Source of the DNA: an uncultured Propionibacteriaceae bacterium
GTDB lineage: Bacteria; Actinomycetota; Actinomycetes; Propionibacteriales; Propionibacteriaceae
Assembly (NCBI GenBank): GCA_945911015.1
Contig: CAMDZW010000003.1
Span: 1-64,000, forward strand
Direction of reading: 5' to 3'
Length of the DNA stretch: 64,000 nt
Of the stretch, positions 37,064 through 46,297 are shown piece after piece. Under the pieces are notes generated by a model, which saw only the letters and a list, made by a program, of their open reading frames with translations, made no database searches and was not told where the DNA came from. The position numbers were made by a program, and so were the translations under genes. Numbering within the stretch: the stretch's first letter is position 1; each line of letters starts with the position of its first letter.

Positions 37064-37713
37064 GCATTGACGTCCTGGTCGTCGACGACGATCCGCTGGT
37101 CCGCTCTGCCCTGTCGCTCATGCTCGGCTCGACCACCAAGATCCGCGTTGTCGGCGAGGCGAGCAACGGCCAGGAGTGTCTTGAGCTGGTCGCCGCACAT
37201 CCCCCGACGGTGGTGCTGATGGATCTGCGGATGCCAGTGATGGGCGGCATCGAGGCGATCGCCAAGCTCTCCGGCGACCACCCAGAGGTGTCGGTCCTGG
37301 CCCTGACCACCTTTGACACCGACGACATGGCACTGGGAGCGATCAGCGCCGGAGCAGCCGGATTCCTTCTGAAGGACACACCTCCGGCCCAGCTGGTCGA
37401 GGCCATCACCAAGGTCGCCGCGAAGGAGCATGTGCTCGCTCCGACGGCCTTGCAGGCGTTGGTCCGCCACGTCCAGTCCGGTGACCAGTTCGACCGACGT
37501 GAGCAGGCTCGTACGGTGCTGGCCCGGCTCAGCCCACGCGAACGTGAGGTGGCCGAAGCTGTCGCCCAAGGCGCCACCAACACCGAGATCGCCGCTGCAC
37601 TCCACCTGTCGGTCCCAACGGTCAAGACCCACGTGTCACGCGTGATGGAACGCTGCGAGCTGGCCAACCGCACCCAGGTCGCCCTGCTGGTCCAGCAGGC
37701 ACACGTATGCTGA
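37060..37713 (+). CDS. NarL/LuxR-family response regulator
   Basis: 217 aa. Receiver domain with VDDDP at 8-12, phospho-acceptor D55 (VVLMDLRMP) and K in LLKDTPP; C-terminal GerE helix-turn-helix LSPREREVAEAVAQGATNTEIAAALHLS (cut here at key part: REREVAEAVAQG). Partner of the kinase before it and likely regulator of the divergent ABC exporter. Confidence 0.94.
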   Translation: MSIDVLVVDDDPLVRSALSLMLGSTTKIRVVGEASNGQECLELVAAHPPTVVLMDLRMPVMGGIEAIAKLSGDHPEVSVLALTTFDTDDMALGAISAGAAGFLLKDTPPAQLVEAITKVAAKEHVLAPTALQALVRHVQSGDQFDRREQARTVLARLSPREREVAEAVAQGATNTEIAAALHLSVPTVKTHVSRVMERCELANRTQVALLVQQAHVC

Positions 37714-37717
37714 GCCC

Positions 37718-38068
37718 ATGAGCCCTCTGTGGATCGTGCTGAGCGTGGTCGTGGCGATCGTCGTGGTCGTCGCGGTCATCACGTTAATTGTCCACAGCTT
37801 CAACAAGGACATGACCACGGCCGGCCCGCGGACGACTGCCGGGGCCGGGAACATGTTCGGTGGGCTCACCGAGGTCTTCGATCCGGGCGCCCATCGGGCC
37901 CAGCTCGAGTTCGAGAAGCTGAAGAACCAGGCCGTGACGGTGCCCAATCCGACCGGTGACGACCCCCGCCGCTCGTCGGTGATCAAGGACCGCTACGGCA
38001 ATCCGATCGGCTTCCGGATCGGCCATTCGGCCCCGAACGACGACGACGGCGACGGCCCCGGTCAGTGA
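37718..38068 (+). CDS. Single-helix membrane protein, unknown
   Basis: 116 aa. One N-terminal transmembrane segment (IVLSVVVAIVVVVAVITLIV, residues ~5-25) and a hydrophilic, probably cytosolic remainder ending in an acidic tail. TATGCT (37706-37711) lies 6 nt before the ATG inside the end of the response regulator gene, predicting its own leaderless mRNA. No known family. Confidence 0.75.
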   Translation: MSPLWIVLSVVVAIVVVVAVITLIVHSFNKDMTTAGPRTTAGAGNMFGGLTEVFDPGAHRAQLEFEKLKNQAVTVPNPTGDDPRRSSVIKDRYGNPIGFRIGHSAPNDDDGDGPGQ

Positions 38069-38175
38069 CTCGCCAGTAGGACACGGCGCTCCAGTGGTGG
38101 CGAACCTTGTGAGAAGGTCCTAAACTCCCCTCAGGCTGACACGGCCCTTCTTCCCCACCGTGTTTGGAGCATGTT

Positions 38176-40365
38176 GTGACCACGACGAGCATGCACGACC
38201 CCTTGGTCGGCCATGCCCTCGAAGGTCGCTACGAGATCACGCGCCGGATCGCGCGTGGCGGTATGGCGACCGTCTATGAGGCGACCGATCTGCGCCTCAC
38301 CCGTACCGTCGCGGTCAAGGTCATGCATGTCGGTCTCGGTGATGACGACGATTTCGCCCGCAAGTTCGACCGGGAGGCGCGAGCCGCTGCCCGTCTGTGT
38401 CATCCGAATGTGGTGTCGGTCTTCGACCAGGGCGTCGACAACGGCCGTCCCTTCATCGTCATGGAGTACGTCCAGGGCCGCACCCTGCGCAGCCTGATGC
38501 GCAAGGAAAAGGTCAATCCGAGCGCCGGTGGCATGGAGCCGGTCCGAGCGCTGACCATCATGGAGGCGGTGCTGTGCGCACTGGCCGCCGCTCATGAGGG
38601 TGGCCTGATCCACCGCGACATCAAACCTGAGAACGTCCTGATCTCCGATCAGCACCAGATCAAGGTCGCCGACTTCGGGTTGGCCAAGGCGGTCACGGCA
38701 CAGACTGCGACCGCGACCGCGGGCGTCCTGCTCGGGACGGTGTCGTACCTCCCGCCGGAGCTGGTCACCAACGGCAAGGCCACATTGCGCAGCGACGTGT
38801 ACTCCGCCGGAATCGTGTTGTACGAGCTGCTCACCGGATGCAAGCCGTACACCGGTGACTCACCGATCCAGGTCGCCTACGCCCATGCGCACAACCGGGT
38901 GCCGGCCCCATCAGAGTCGGCAGACGGCATCCCGGACTACCTTGACGCGTTGGTGCGACATGCCACGGCGCGGGACCCGAAGGATCGTCCCGCCGATGCT
39001 CGGGTCATGTTGCACGAGCTCCGAGCCGTAAGGGCGCGGCTACGTGCGGGCGCGACCGCCGACACCGAGCTGACCGAGATCATCTCGACCGGATCGAGCG
39101 AGGACGTCATCGATCAGGTCGGTGACGATCTCGAACCCGGGATCCGGATGCGTCGCAGTGTGCTCCCCGACGACTACAACCCCCGGACGTCTCTCAGCCC
39201 GAGCCGGCACACTCCGGCCACCCCGGCGAGCCCTTCGACTCCGACCGCAACCAGCCCCTCGACACCACCCCGGTGGTTGGCCGGTCCGGCGTCATCGGCC
39301 CAGTGGTCGGCCGTCGTTCCGCCGCCGGCCTCGGTGCCGCGGTCGGCCGACACCCCTCAGGACGTGTTTGCCACGGTCCTGGACGAGGGCCCGTACGAGA
39401 CCGGCAACGATGAGCACAGCGACGGTGTCGAGCTGCAGCGGGACCGTCGCCGACGCGAGCGGCGCCGAGAGCAGTCCCGCCGGCGACGCCGCGGAGTGGT
39501 GATCCTGCTGTTGGTGCTGATCCTCGCCGGTGGGGCCGCCCTGTCCAGCTGGTGGTACCTGTCGACCCGGCCGATTGCGGTGCCGGCCCTGGCCAACCTC
39601 GATGAGGACCAGGCCCGGACCCGTTTGGTCGACCTACGACTGGCCGCAGTGCTCGGCGAGGACGAATACTCCGAGACCGTGCCGAAGGGGAAGGTCATCC
39701 GCACCGACCCCGAGGCCGGTGCTGACCTGCCACCGGGCTCGGAAGTGGCTCTGATCCTGTCGAAGGGGCCAGAACGTTATGCGGTGCCGAAGGCGGTCGG
39801 CGAGAAACTCACCGATGTGAAGGCTGCCTTGGCAGCCGCCCACCTCGAGGTCGGCAAGGTCAGCGAGGTTTGGGATGAGAAGGTCCCCAAAGGTGTGGTG
39901 ATCAAGGCCTCGATCGATGAGGGTGAACAGGTCCGTCCCGGCACCGAAGTCGACCTGACCGTCTCCAAGGGCCGCGAGCCGATCAAGTTCGCCGACTGGA
40001 CGGGCAAGTCGGCGGCCGAGGCGAAGAAGGCCTTGGAGAAGGCCGGTTTCAAGGTCAAGATCGTCACCGAGAACCATGACTCCGTCCCCAAGGGCATGGT
40101 CATCAGCCAAGACCCCGGCAAGGGCACCGGACACCGCGGAGACACCATCACCTTGGTCGAGTCGAAGGGCCCGGTCATGGTGACTGTGCCGAACGTCCGC
40201 AACATGAAGGTCGCCGATGCCGAAGCCCTGCTGAAGAAGGCTGGCTTCATCGTGAAGAAGGTGCAGAGCGTGCCGTTGGCCCCGCTCGGCATCGCTCACC
40301 GCACCGATCCCGACGGCGGCTCGAAGGCCCGCAAGGGCGCCACCATCACCCTGTACTACGTCTGA
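38176..40365 (+). CDS. pknB: Ser/Thr protein kinase with PASTA repeats (PknB type)
   Basis: 729-aa transmembrane kinase. Kinase domain ~20-285 with ARGGMATVYEA loop, K48, HRDIKPEN (catalytic D148) and DFG at 166-168; a Ser/Thr/Pro-rich linker; a basic juxtamembrane stretch and helix GVVILLLVLILAGGAAL; then four PASTA-like repeats (e.g. VPALANLDEDQARTRL, VPNVRNMKVADAEALL). PASTA domains bind muropeptides or lipid II and control growth and division. GTG start at 38176 with GGAG upstream. Not in the usual rodA-pbpA cluster, so it could be PknL- rather than PknB-like. Confidence 0.9.
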   Translation: MTTTSMHDPLVGHALEGRYEITRRIARGGMATVYEATDLRLTRTVAVKVMHVGLGDDDDFARKFDREARAAARLCHPNVVSVFDQGVDNGRPFIVMEYVQGRTLRSLMRKEKVNPSAGGMEPVRALTIMEAVLCALAAAHEGGLIHRDIKPENVLISDQHQIKVADFGLAKAVTAQTATATAGVLLGTVSYLPPELVTNGKATLRSDVYSAGIVLYELLTGCKPYTGDSPIQVAYAHAHNRVPAPSESADGIPDYLDALVRHATARDPKDRPADARVMLHELRAVRARLRAGATADTELTEIISTGSSEDVIDQVGDDLEPGIRMRRSVLPDDYNPRTSLSPSRHTPATPASPSTPTATSPSTPPRWLAGPASSAQWSAVVPPPASVPRSADTPQDVFATVLDEGPYETGNDEHSDGVELQRDRRRRERRREQSRRRRRGVVILLLVLILAGGAALSSWWYLSTRPIAVPALANLDEDQARTRLVDLRLAAVLGEDEYSETVPKGKVIRTDPEAGADLPPGSEVALILSKGPERYAVPKAVGEKLTDVKAALAAAHLEVGKVSEVWDEKVPKGVVIKASIDEGEQVRPGTEVDLTVSKGREPIKFADWTGKSAAEAKKALEKAGFKVKIVTENHDSVPKGMVISQDPGKGTGHRGDTITLVESKGPVMVTVPNVRNMKVADAEALLKKAGFIVKKVQSVPLAPLGIAHRTDPDGGSKARKGATITLYYV

Positions 40366-40417
40366 GGCCGGGTGTGCGGCGACGGGTCGCCGGTGGGTCG
40401 GCCACGCCAGCAGCGGA

Positions 40418-41056
40418 TCAGAATTCGTACGGGCCACGTCCGCGCAGATCCACCAGCTCAGTCGGTGTCATCGCGCTGACCCGTGAGGTGATCAGGGTGA
40501 CCCCACGCTCGGCGAGCAGCCCGTCGTGGATGGCGAAACCGTGCGGGGCGCCGACGGCCCGGGCGAAGTCGACAGTCTCCTTCATCGCCGCCCACGGTCC
40601 GTAGGCAGGCACGGCGAGGATGTCGACGCCGGCGGGGACCGCGGCCAGGCTGTCCCCCGGATGAAAGAAGGTCGGCTCACCCGGCGCGGAGATCACCAGA
40701 CCGACATTGCCGATCATCGGGATGTCGCGATGGATCACAGCATGCTGGCCGCCGACGGCAGTGATGGTGACCTCTCCCAGTCGCAGCGTGTCCTCGGCGC
40801 CGAAGCCCACTGCCCGATCAACATCGTGTTCATCGAGGACCTGCGGCTCCACCCGAACCAGCGCATCAGGGTTGGCGGCCACCAGCGCTGGGACGTGATC
40901 AGGATCGATGTGGTCGGGGTGCAGGTGGGTGACCAGGACTGCGTCCAGGTCGGTGGTGCCGTGCCAGTGGTCAGAGAAGTTGCCCGGGTCGATCAGCAGT
41001 CGCCGACCCGCGACCTCGACCAGCACAGCGGCATGCCCCAGATGTGTCAACTGCAT
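40418..41056 (-). CDS. MBL-fold metal-dependent hydrolase
   Basis: 212-aa metallo-beta-lactamase-fold protein (UlaG-like short form). Metal site VTHLHPDHID (HxHxDH) and FHPGDS. Substrate unknown. The frame is open far upstream, but the ATG at 41056 gives the canonical beginning MQLTHLGHAAVLVE. Divergent from the GtrA-family gene. Confidence 0.85.
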   Translation of the reverse strand: MQLTHLGHAAVLVEVAGRRLLIDPGNFSDHWHGTTDLDAVLVTHLHPDHIDPDHVPALVAANPDALVRVEPQVLDEHDVDRAVGFGAEDTLRLGEVTITAVGGQHAVIHRDIPMIGNVGLVISAPGEPTFFHPGDSLAAVPAGVDILAVPAYGPWAAMKETVDFARAVGAPHGFAIHDGLLAERGVTLITSRVSAMTPTELVDLRGRGPYEF

Positions 41057-41083
41057 GATCACATCATGCCGTACTCTTTCGGC

Positions 41084-41572
41084 GTGGCACAGGAGCAGGT
41101 TGCTCGCGCAGAGCGACACGGGGGCGGTGATCGTACACCTCAGTCTCCGGCGTCTGCGATGAGGTTCCTGCGACGCGACCACTCCCACGTCCTGTCCCAG
41201 ATGGCGCGGTACGGGTTCGTCTCGATTCTCGCCTTGGTGGTCGACGTCAGCGCCCTGATTGCGGGGGTCGAATGGTTCGGACTGCCGCCGGTGCTGGCCG
41301 CCACCATGTCCTTCGGTCTGGGCATCGGCGTCAACTTCGCCTGCACCCGGATGTGGGTGTTTGCCCAACGACGGCACACCCGCCGCCGGGTCGAGTTCGG
41401 CCTGTTCGTGCTGGTCGGCGTGATCGGGCTGGCCCTGAATGCCGCCATCATGGCTGGCCTCCACGAGGGACTGGGTGTGCACTACCTGCTGTCGAAAGCA
41501 GGGTCGACGGCCATCGTGTTCTTCTGGAACTTCCTCGCCCGCCGTCAGTTCATCTACACCGGAGACCACTGA
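41084..41572 (+). CDS. GtrA-family membrane protein
   Basis: 162 aa, four transmembrane helices, with QMARYGFVSILALVVDVSA, GIGVNFACTRMWVF and FWNFLARRQFIY as family marks. GtrA proteins help polyprenyl-linked sugars cross the membrane. GTG at 41084 lies 6 nt after TACTCT (leaderless type); the ATG at 41159 is an alternative start. First gene of a three-gene unit with an FAD protein and a membrane glycosyltransferase. Confidence 0.85.
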   Translation: MAQEQVARAERHGGGDRTPQSPASAMRFLRRDHSHVLSQMARYGFVSILALVVDVSALIAGVEWFGLPPVLAATMSFGLGIGVNFACTRMWVFAQRRHTRRRVEFGLFVLVGVIGLALNAAIMAGLHEGLGVHYLLSKAGSTAIVFFWNFLARRQFIYTGDH

Positions 41573-41575
41573 GAC

Positions 41576-43201
41576 ATGCCACGAGCGATCATCATCGGAG
41601 CTGGACCGGCGGGCCTGACCGCGGCCCACGAGTTCGTGGCCGACGGCACGGTGACCCCGGTGGTCTACGAAGCCACCAGCGACATCGGGGGCATCTCCCG
41701 TACGGTCTGTCATGACGGCAACCGGATGGACATCGGCGGTCATCGCTTCTTCTCCCGGTCCGATCGAGTGATGCAGTGGTGGCAGCAGATCCTGCCCTTG
41801 GAGCAGACCCCGCAGACTCAGACGTTCCGGCTCGCCTACCAGGGCCAAGACCGTGAATTGGACGGCGGTGCCGGCGCAGACCCCGAACAGACCGACGATG
41901 TGATGTTGGTCCGTTCCCGGCTTTCGCGCATCTACTACGACAAAAAGTTCTTCAACTACCCGATCACCCTGGAGTGGTCGACGCTGCGCAACCTCGGGTT
42001 CGCTCGCCTGATGAGAATGGGCTTTTCCTACCTCGGCTCCCGGGTCCGGCCGCGGATGGAGAAGTCGTTGGAGGATTTCTACATCAACCGCTTCGGCCGC
42101 GAGCTGTACAACACCTTCTTCCGCGACTACACCGAAAAGGTGTGGGGTGTGCCCTGCAGCCAGATCGCACCCGACTGGGGAGCGCAGCGGGTCAAGGGGC
42201 TGTCGGTGACCACGACTGTCCTGCACGCCGTACGGTCCCTGGTGCGCAAGCTGCTTCCCCGCCGCCGCCCGACCGACCTCTCGCAGACCGACACCGAGGT
42301 GTCGCTGATCGAGTACTTCCTCTACCCCAAGCTCGGCCCCGGCCACATGTGGGAGACCGTGGCTCGTGGGGTCGTCGACCGTGGCGGCGAGGTCCACCTG
42401 CAACAGAAGGTCACCGGCATCCACACCGACGGCAACCGGGTCACTGCGGTCGATCTGGTCTCGGCCACGGGCGAGACCTCCACCCACAGCGGTGACGAGT
42501 TCATCTCGACCATGCCGGTCAAGGAACTCATCGAGGCCATGGCCGCCACCGGGACCAGCGTGCCCCACGACGTACGACGGGTCGCCACCGAACTGCCCTA
42601 CCGCGATTTCCTCACCGTCGGCCTGCTCTGTCGCACCCTCACCATCACCGATCCGAGCGGGACCCCGGGGTTGGTCCCCGACAACTGGATCTACATCCAG
42701 GAACCGGATGTGCGCGTCGGCCGCCTGCAGATCTTCAACAACTGGTCACCGTGGCTGGTCGCCGACCCCGACCAGGTCTGGATCGGACTGGAATACTTCT
42801 GCGACGAGGGGGACGATCTGTGGTCGCGCACCGACCAGGACATGACCGCCTTCGCGATCGCCGAACTGGCCTCGATCGGCATCATCGATCCCGCCGACGT
42901 CCTTGACTCCCATGTCGAACGCGTGCCCAAGACCTATCCGGCCTATTTCGGCACCTATCGCGAATTCGACACCGTACGGGAGTGGGTCGACCAGTTCGAG
43001 AACCTGTGGCTGGTCGGCCGCAACGGCCAGCACCGGTACAACAACCAGGACCACTCCATGTTGACCGCAATCGCAGCCGTGGAAGCAATCCTGGCCGATG
43101 ATCGCGACAAGGAGCCGGTCTGGGCGGTGAATCTCGAGGCCGAGTACCACGAGCAACGCCAGACCGAGCAAACCACCGGGCCCAAGGTGCCGATCACGTG
43201 A
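41576..43201 (+). CDS. FAD-dependent oxidoreductase related to UDP-galactopyranose mutase/amine oxidases
   Basis: 541 aa. N-terminal [16 protein letters not shown], then DIGGISRT and DIGGHRFFS, in which the GGHRF stretch is typical of UGM-like and protoporphyrinogen-oxidase-like enzymes; C-terminal [20 protein letters not shown] closes the FAD site. The setting between gtrA and a PIG-V-like transferase suggests a role in cell-envelope glycan synthesis, but a true mutase activity is not shown by sequence. 4 bp after gtrA; GTGA overlap with the next gene. Confidence 0.8.
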   Translation: MPRAIIIGAGPAGLTAAHEFVADGTVTPVVYEATSDIGGISRTVCHDGNRMDIGGHRFFSRSDRVMQWWQQILPLEQTPQTQTFRLAYQGQDRELDGGAGADPEQTDDVMLVRSRLSRIYYDKKFFNYPITLEWSTLRNLGFARLMRMGFSYLGSRVRPRMEKSLEDFYINRFGRELYNTFFRDYTEKVWGVPCSQIAPDWGAQRVKGLSVTTTVLHAVRSLVRKLLPRRRPTDLSQTDTEVSLIEYFLYPKLGPGHMWETVARGVVDRGGEVHLQQKVTGIHTDGNRVTAVDLVSATGETSTHSGDEFISTMPVKELIEAMAATGTSVPHDVRRVATELPYRDFLTVGLLCRTLTITDPSGTPGLVPDNWIYIQEPDVRVGRLQIFNNWSPWLVADPDQVWIGLEYFCDEGDDLWSRTDQDMTAFAIAELASIGIIDPADVLDSHVERVPKTYPAYFGTYREFDTVREWVDQFENLWLVGRNGQHRYNNQDHSMLTAIAAVEAILADDRDKEPVWAVNLEAEYHEQRQTEQTTGPKVPIT

Positions 43202-44391
43202 GACAGATCCCCTGGGCACGACTGTTCGTCCTGTTGGTCGGCTGCCGTGTGGTGCTGACGCTGGTGGTGATGACCGGCATCAGTGCCGGTGTGGTCACCC
43301 CCAATGGGGCACAGTACCGGGGCACTGACCCGTACGGGATGTGGTTCCTGTGGGACACGTACTGGTACGAGAAGATGGCCCTGCGCGAGTGGTTCGAGCC
43401 GCTCAGTGCGTCTGCGCAGGCCTTTGTCGACCAGGCCGCCCATGATCCGACCTTCAGTCAGGGCGCACCGGATGAACTGCACCGCTTCGCCTTCGCACCG
43501 CTGTTTCCGCTCCTGGCCAAACCGCTCGCGCTGATCACCGGGCGCGCAGACCTGGCCCTGCTGCTGGTGTCGCAGGCAGCCGCCTACGGCTGTGTCGTGA
43601 TGGGATGGCTCCTCGGCCGTCTGCACTTCGGGCGCGACCATGCATTCGCCACGGCCGTCGCAGTGATGGCGTTGCCGGTGGCCTTCCTGCTGCAGGCCCC
43701 GATGACCGAGCCGGTGTTCATCTTCTTGTTGATGGCCACGATCTGGGCAACGCTGACCAAGCGGTGGGGGTGGGCAGCGGTACTGGCCTTCGCGCTTGGG
43801 CTCACCCGTTCGACAGGGTTCATGGTGGCCATCCCGATCGGTGTCATCGTGTGGCATGCCGAAGGGTGGCGGCTGGCCGGGCGGGCCGTGTGGGGGCGTT
43901 ACCTGAGGGCCTTGCCGGCGATGCTGGCCGCCCCCGCAGCCTGGACGCTGTTCTGTGTCTGGTGCAAGGTGATGACCGGGGATTTCCTTGCCTACAACCA
44001 CATCCAGCGGGCAGGCTGGGGAGTCGAGACCGGACCGCCGTGGTGGCCGATCATCGATGTCCTCACCACACAGACCCGCCCGAACAAGTGGATGTTGTTG
44101 GCGATCGTTGCTGTGGTGCTGTTGGCCTCGATCATCGCCGCAGTATGGGTGAAACAGCCCGGCTATGCCGTGGTGGCCATCGTCTTGTTGCTGCTACCGC
44201 TGATGATGGGTGATCGGTGGGAGTGGAGCATCCTGCGCTATCTCGCCCCGGTCTTCCCCGCGGCGCTGGCCGGGGTGGCCGTGTGGCGGATCAGCAAACT
44301 GCTGGGCGTCGTGCTGTTGGGATGTTCGGTCATGCTGCAGTTGGCCATCTGTCTGCTGTGGCAGTCACCAGGGCTCTATGTGCTGGTGTGA
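43198..44391 (+). CDS. Integral-membrane mannosyltransferase-like protein (PIG-V family)
   Basis: 397 aa, about 9-10 helices. [12 protein letters not shown] stretch after the first helix resembles the catalytic loop (WD) of PIG-V/GT-C enzymes, followed by [14 protein letters not shown] enzymes use polyprenyl-phosphate sugars outside the membrane. Overlaps the FAD protein gene by 4 bp, supporting a joint role in glycan building. Confidence 0.8.
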   Translation: MRQIPWARLFVLLVGCRVVLTLVVMTGISAGVVTPNGAQYRGTDPYGMWFLWDTYWYEKMALREWFEPLSASAQAFVDQAAHDPTFSQGAPDELHRFAFAPLFPLLAKPLALITGRADLALLLVSQAAAYGCVVMGWLLGRLHFGRDHAFATAVAVMALPVAFLLQAPMTEPVFIFLLMATIWATLTKRWGWAAVLAFALGLTRSTGFMVAIPIGVIVWHAEGWRLAGRAVWGRYLRALPAMLAAPAAWTLFCVWCKVMTGDFLAYNHIQRAGWGVETGPPWWPIIDVLTTQTRPNKWMLLAIVAVVLLASIIAAVWVKQPGYAVVAIVLLLLPLMMGDRWEWSILRYLAPVFPAALAGVAVWRISKLLGVVLLGCSVMLQLAICLLWQSPGLYVLV

Positions 44392-44460
44392 GGGTTGGTT
44401 CGTGCATGCGGACCGACCGCACCACACCCCGGGGCGGCACCGTAGGCTGGTCGCGACACA

Positions 44461-44486
44461 CGGGCGGCGAACCGGCCTGCCGCCCG
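44461..44486. other. 8-bp GC hairpin in the lgt leader
   Basis: CGGGCGGC and GCCGCCCG form a perfect 8-bp stem around a 10-nt loop, 24 bp before lgt. A TAGGCT box lies just upstream near 44453, so the hairpin would be in the lgt 5' leader; it might instead terminate the previous transcript. No T-run follows. Confidence 0.5.
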
Positions 44487-44509
44487 AGCAGAAGGGCTGA
44501 CCGCGGACC

Positions 44510-45517
44510 ATGATCTTCATCGACCAGCTCGAGCCGATTGCGTTGCAACTCGGCCCGATCGCCATTCACTGGTACGGCCTGATGTACCTGCTCGGCTTCA
44601 TTGCCGCCTATCTGCTGGCCAGATCCCGGCTCCGCAAGGGGCGCCTCCCCGGGGTCGACATCGGCGGCTTCGGCGATCTGCTGCTGGGCGCCATCGTCGG
44701 AGTGATGCTCGGTGGGCGGCTCGGCTACATCCTCTTCTACGATCTCGGGTCCTATCTGGCCGATCCGATCATGATGCTGCAGATCTGGAAGGGCGGGATG
44801 AGCTTCCATGGTGGCCTGATCGGCGTGGGCGTGGCGATGGCCATTTGGGCCTATCGGCACAAGCTGCACTTCTTTGACGTGATGGATTTCATCGCACCGC
44901 TGGTGCCGCCCGGTCTGGGTTTCGGTCGGATCGGGAACTTCATCAACGGCGAGCTGTGGGGCAAGTACACCGACGCCGGCTGGGGTGTCATCTTCCCTGC
45001 GGCCGAACCCGAGCTCGCCGGGATGCGCCCCGAACAGATCCAGGCCCAGCTCGACAACGGGCTGATCGACCACCTCGCCAGGCATCCGTCTCAGCTCTAC
45101 CAGGCCGCGCTGGAGGGTCTGGCCCTGTTTGCTCTGCTGTGGTGGTTCAGCCGCAAACCACGGGGCCGTTATGCGATCTCGGGTCTGTTCGCCCTCGGCT
45201 ACGGTGTGGCACGATTCCTGGTTGAGTTTGTCCGCGTGCCCGACGAACAGCTGTCCTACATCGCCTTCGGCTGGCTGACCATGGGCCAACTGCTCAGCTT
45301 GCCGTTGATCATCGGTGGCACGATCCTGCTCGCACTGTCGGTCAATGCTCCGGTCATGGAACCGAAGCTGCCTGAGAACCAGAACAGCGATCCGTCAGAG
45401 GAGGACGACGACGCGTCGGAGGAGTCCACCGAGGTGTCGCCCCACGATGCTGGCGACCAGGGCACTGGGCGCGGTGTCGACCAGACCGATGATCCCGAGC
45501 CCTCCGACCAGACCTGA
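44510..45517 (+). CDS. lgt: Prolipoprotein diacylglyceryl transferase
   Basis: 335-aa membrane enzyme adding diacylglycerol to lipobox cysteines, needed for the several lipoproteins in this window. Signature [15 protein letters not shown] and MSFHGGLIG with the essential His, plus [12 protein letters not shown]. Seven helices. An acidic C-terminal tail of about 60 residues (after ~280) is longer than in E. coli, as usual in actinobacteria. Confidence 0.96.
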   Translation: MIFIDQLEPIALQLGPIAIHWYGLMYLLGFIAAYLLARSRLRKGRLPGVDIGGFGDLLLGAIVGVMLGGRLGYILFYDLGSYLADPIMMLQIWKGGMSFHGGLIGVGVAMAIWAYRHKLHFFDVMDFIAPLVPPGLGFGRIGNFINGELWGKYTDAGWGVIFPAAEPELAGMRPEQIQAQLDNGLIDHLARHPSQLYQAALEGLALFALLWWFSRKPRGRYAISGLFALGYGVARFLVEFVRVPDEQLSYIAFGWLTMGQLLSLPLIIGGTILLALSVNAPVMEPKLPENQNSDPSEEDDDASEESTEVSPHDAGDQGTGRGVDQTDDPEPSDQT

Positions 45518-45559
45518 GTCCGGCCCCAACCTGGTTCCAACGACCCACAATCCCGGGGC

Positions 45560-45630
45560 GGGCCAGCACATCGCGGTGTGGGCCAGCCTGCCCCCGTGGG
45601 TGTGCTGGCCCAGCCGTGGGTGTGCTGGCT
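45560..45630. repeat. Inverted and direct repeats between lgt and the DUF2461 gene
   Basis: An 11-bp perfect inverted repeat (GGGCCAGCACA at 45560-45570, complement at 45601-45611) surrounds a 30-nt loop, and a 20-bp unit beginning GTGGGTGTGCTGGC at 45596 is partly repeated from 45616. It lies between two convergent genes and may act as a bidirectional terminator. Confidence 0.6.
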
Positions 45631-45653
45631 TCAACGACCAGGGCACTCAGACG

Positions 45654-46295
45654 TCACGTGTCTGGAGTGCCTGCGCCGGTGGCGGCGTCGAACCACTCCA
45701 GCAACGGCGCAGTCTGACGCCACAGATCGGCAACCACGGCGGCAAAAGCTGGTGTCGCGGTGACCGGGTCATTGTCGAAACGACACTGCACCGCCAGCGT
45801 CTTGTGGCGCAGCAGCTCGATGTGAGGGTGGTCGATCGACCACCCCCGCGGCGCGGTCGTCAACCGATCACCCTCGACCGACCATCCCGCACGCCCGACC
45901 TTGCGCAGGAACCGCTGCAGGCGACTCCCGTCGGCATCGATGTGGTGCCGGATCGCCTGCAGGGTTGGAGGATCGGCCGCGTACCATCCCGTGGCCACCA
46001 TCACCCCGGCCGCATCGACCTGGAGGTAGTGACCGGCCGATGGGCCGGTCTTCACGAACAGCCCCTGGTGAGTCTTGTACGGCGACTTGTCCTTGGCGAA
46101 CCGGACGTCACGGTGGGGACGAAACAGTTTTGCCGTACCGAACTCCGGCGCGAGGAAATCGGCCAAGGACTCCAACGGTCCCCGTACGGCATCGTCATAG
46201 GTCTGCTTGTGCGCCAGCCAGAACGAACGCGTGTTGTCCAGCTCGAGGTCATCGTAGAAGTCCAGTGCTGCCACGGGGATCCCGGTGAACGCCAT
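45654..46295 (-). CDS. DUF2461 (TIGR02453) family protein
   Basis: 213 aa. Family features: ALDFYDDLELDNTRSFWLAHK, RFAKDKSPYKTHQG and GHYLQVDAAGVMVATG. Widespread soluble protein of unknown biochemical role. It begins 2 bp after the threonine aldolase stop and is likely cotranscribed with it. Confidence 0.88.
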   Translation of the reverse strand: MAFTGIPVAALDFYDDLELDNTRSFWLAHKQTYDDAVRGPLESLADFLAPEFGTAKLFRPHRDVRFAKDKSPYKTHQGLFVKTGPSAGHYLQVDAAGVMVATGWYAADPPTLQAIRHHIDADGSRLQRFLRKVGRAGWSVEGDRLTTAPRGWSIDHPHIELLRHKTLAVQCRFDNDPVTATPAFAAVVADLWRQTAPLLEWFDAATGAGTPDT

Positions 46296-46297
46296 GG

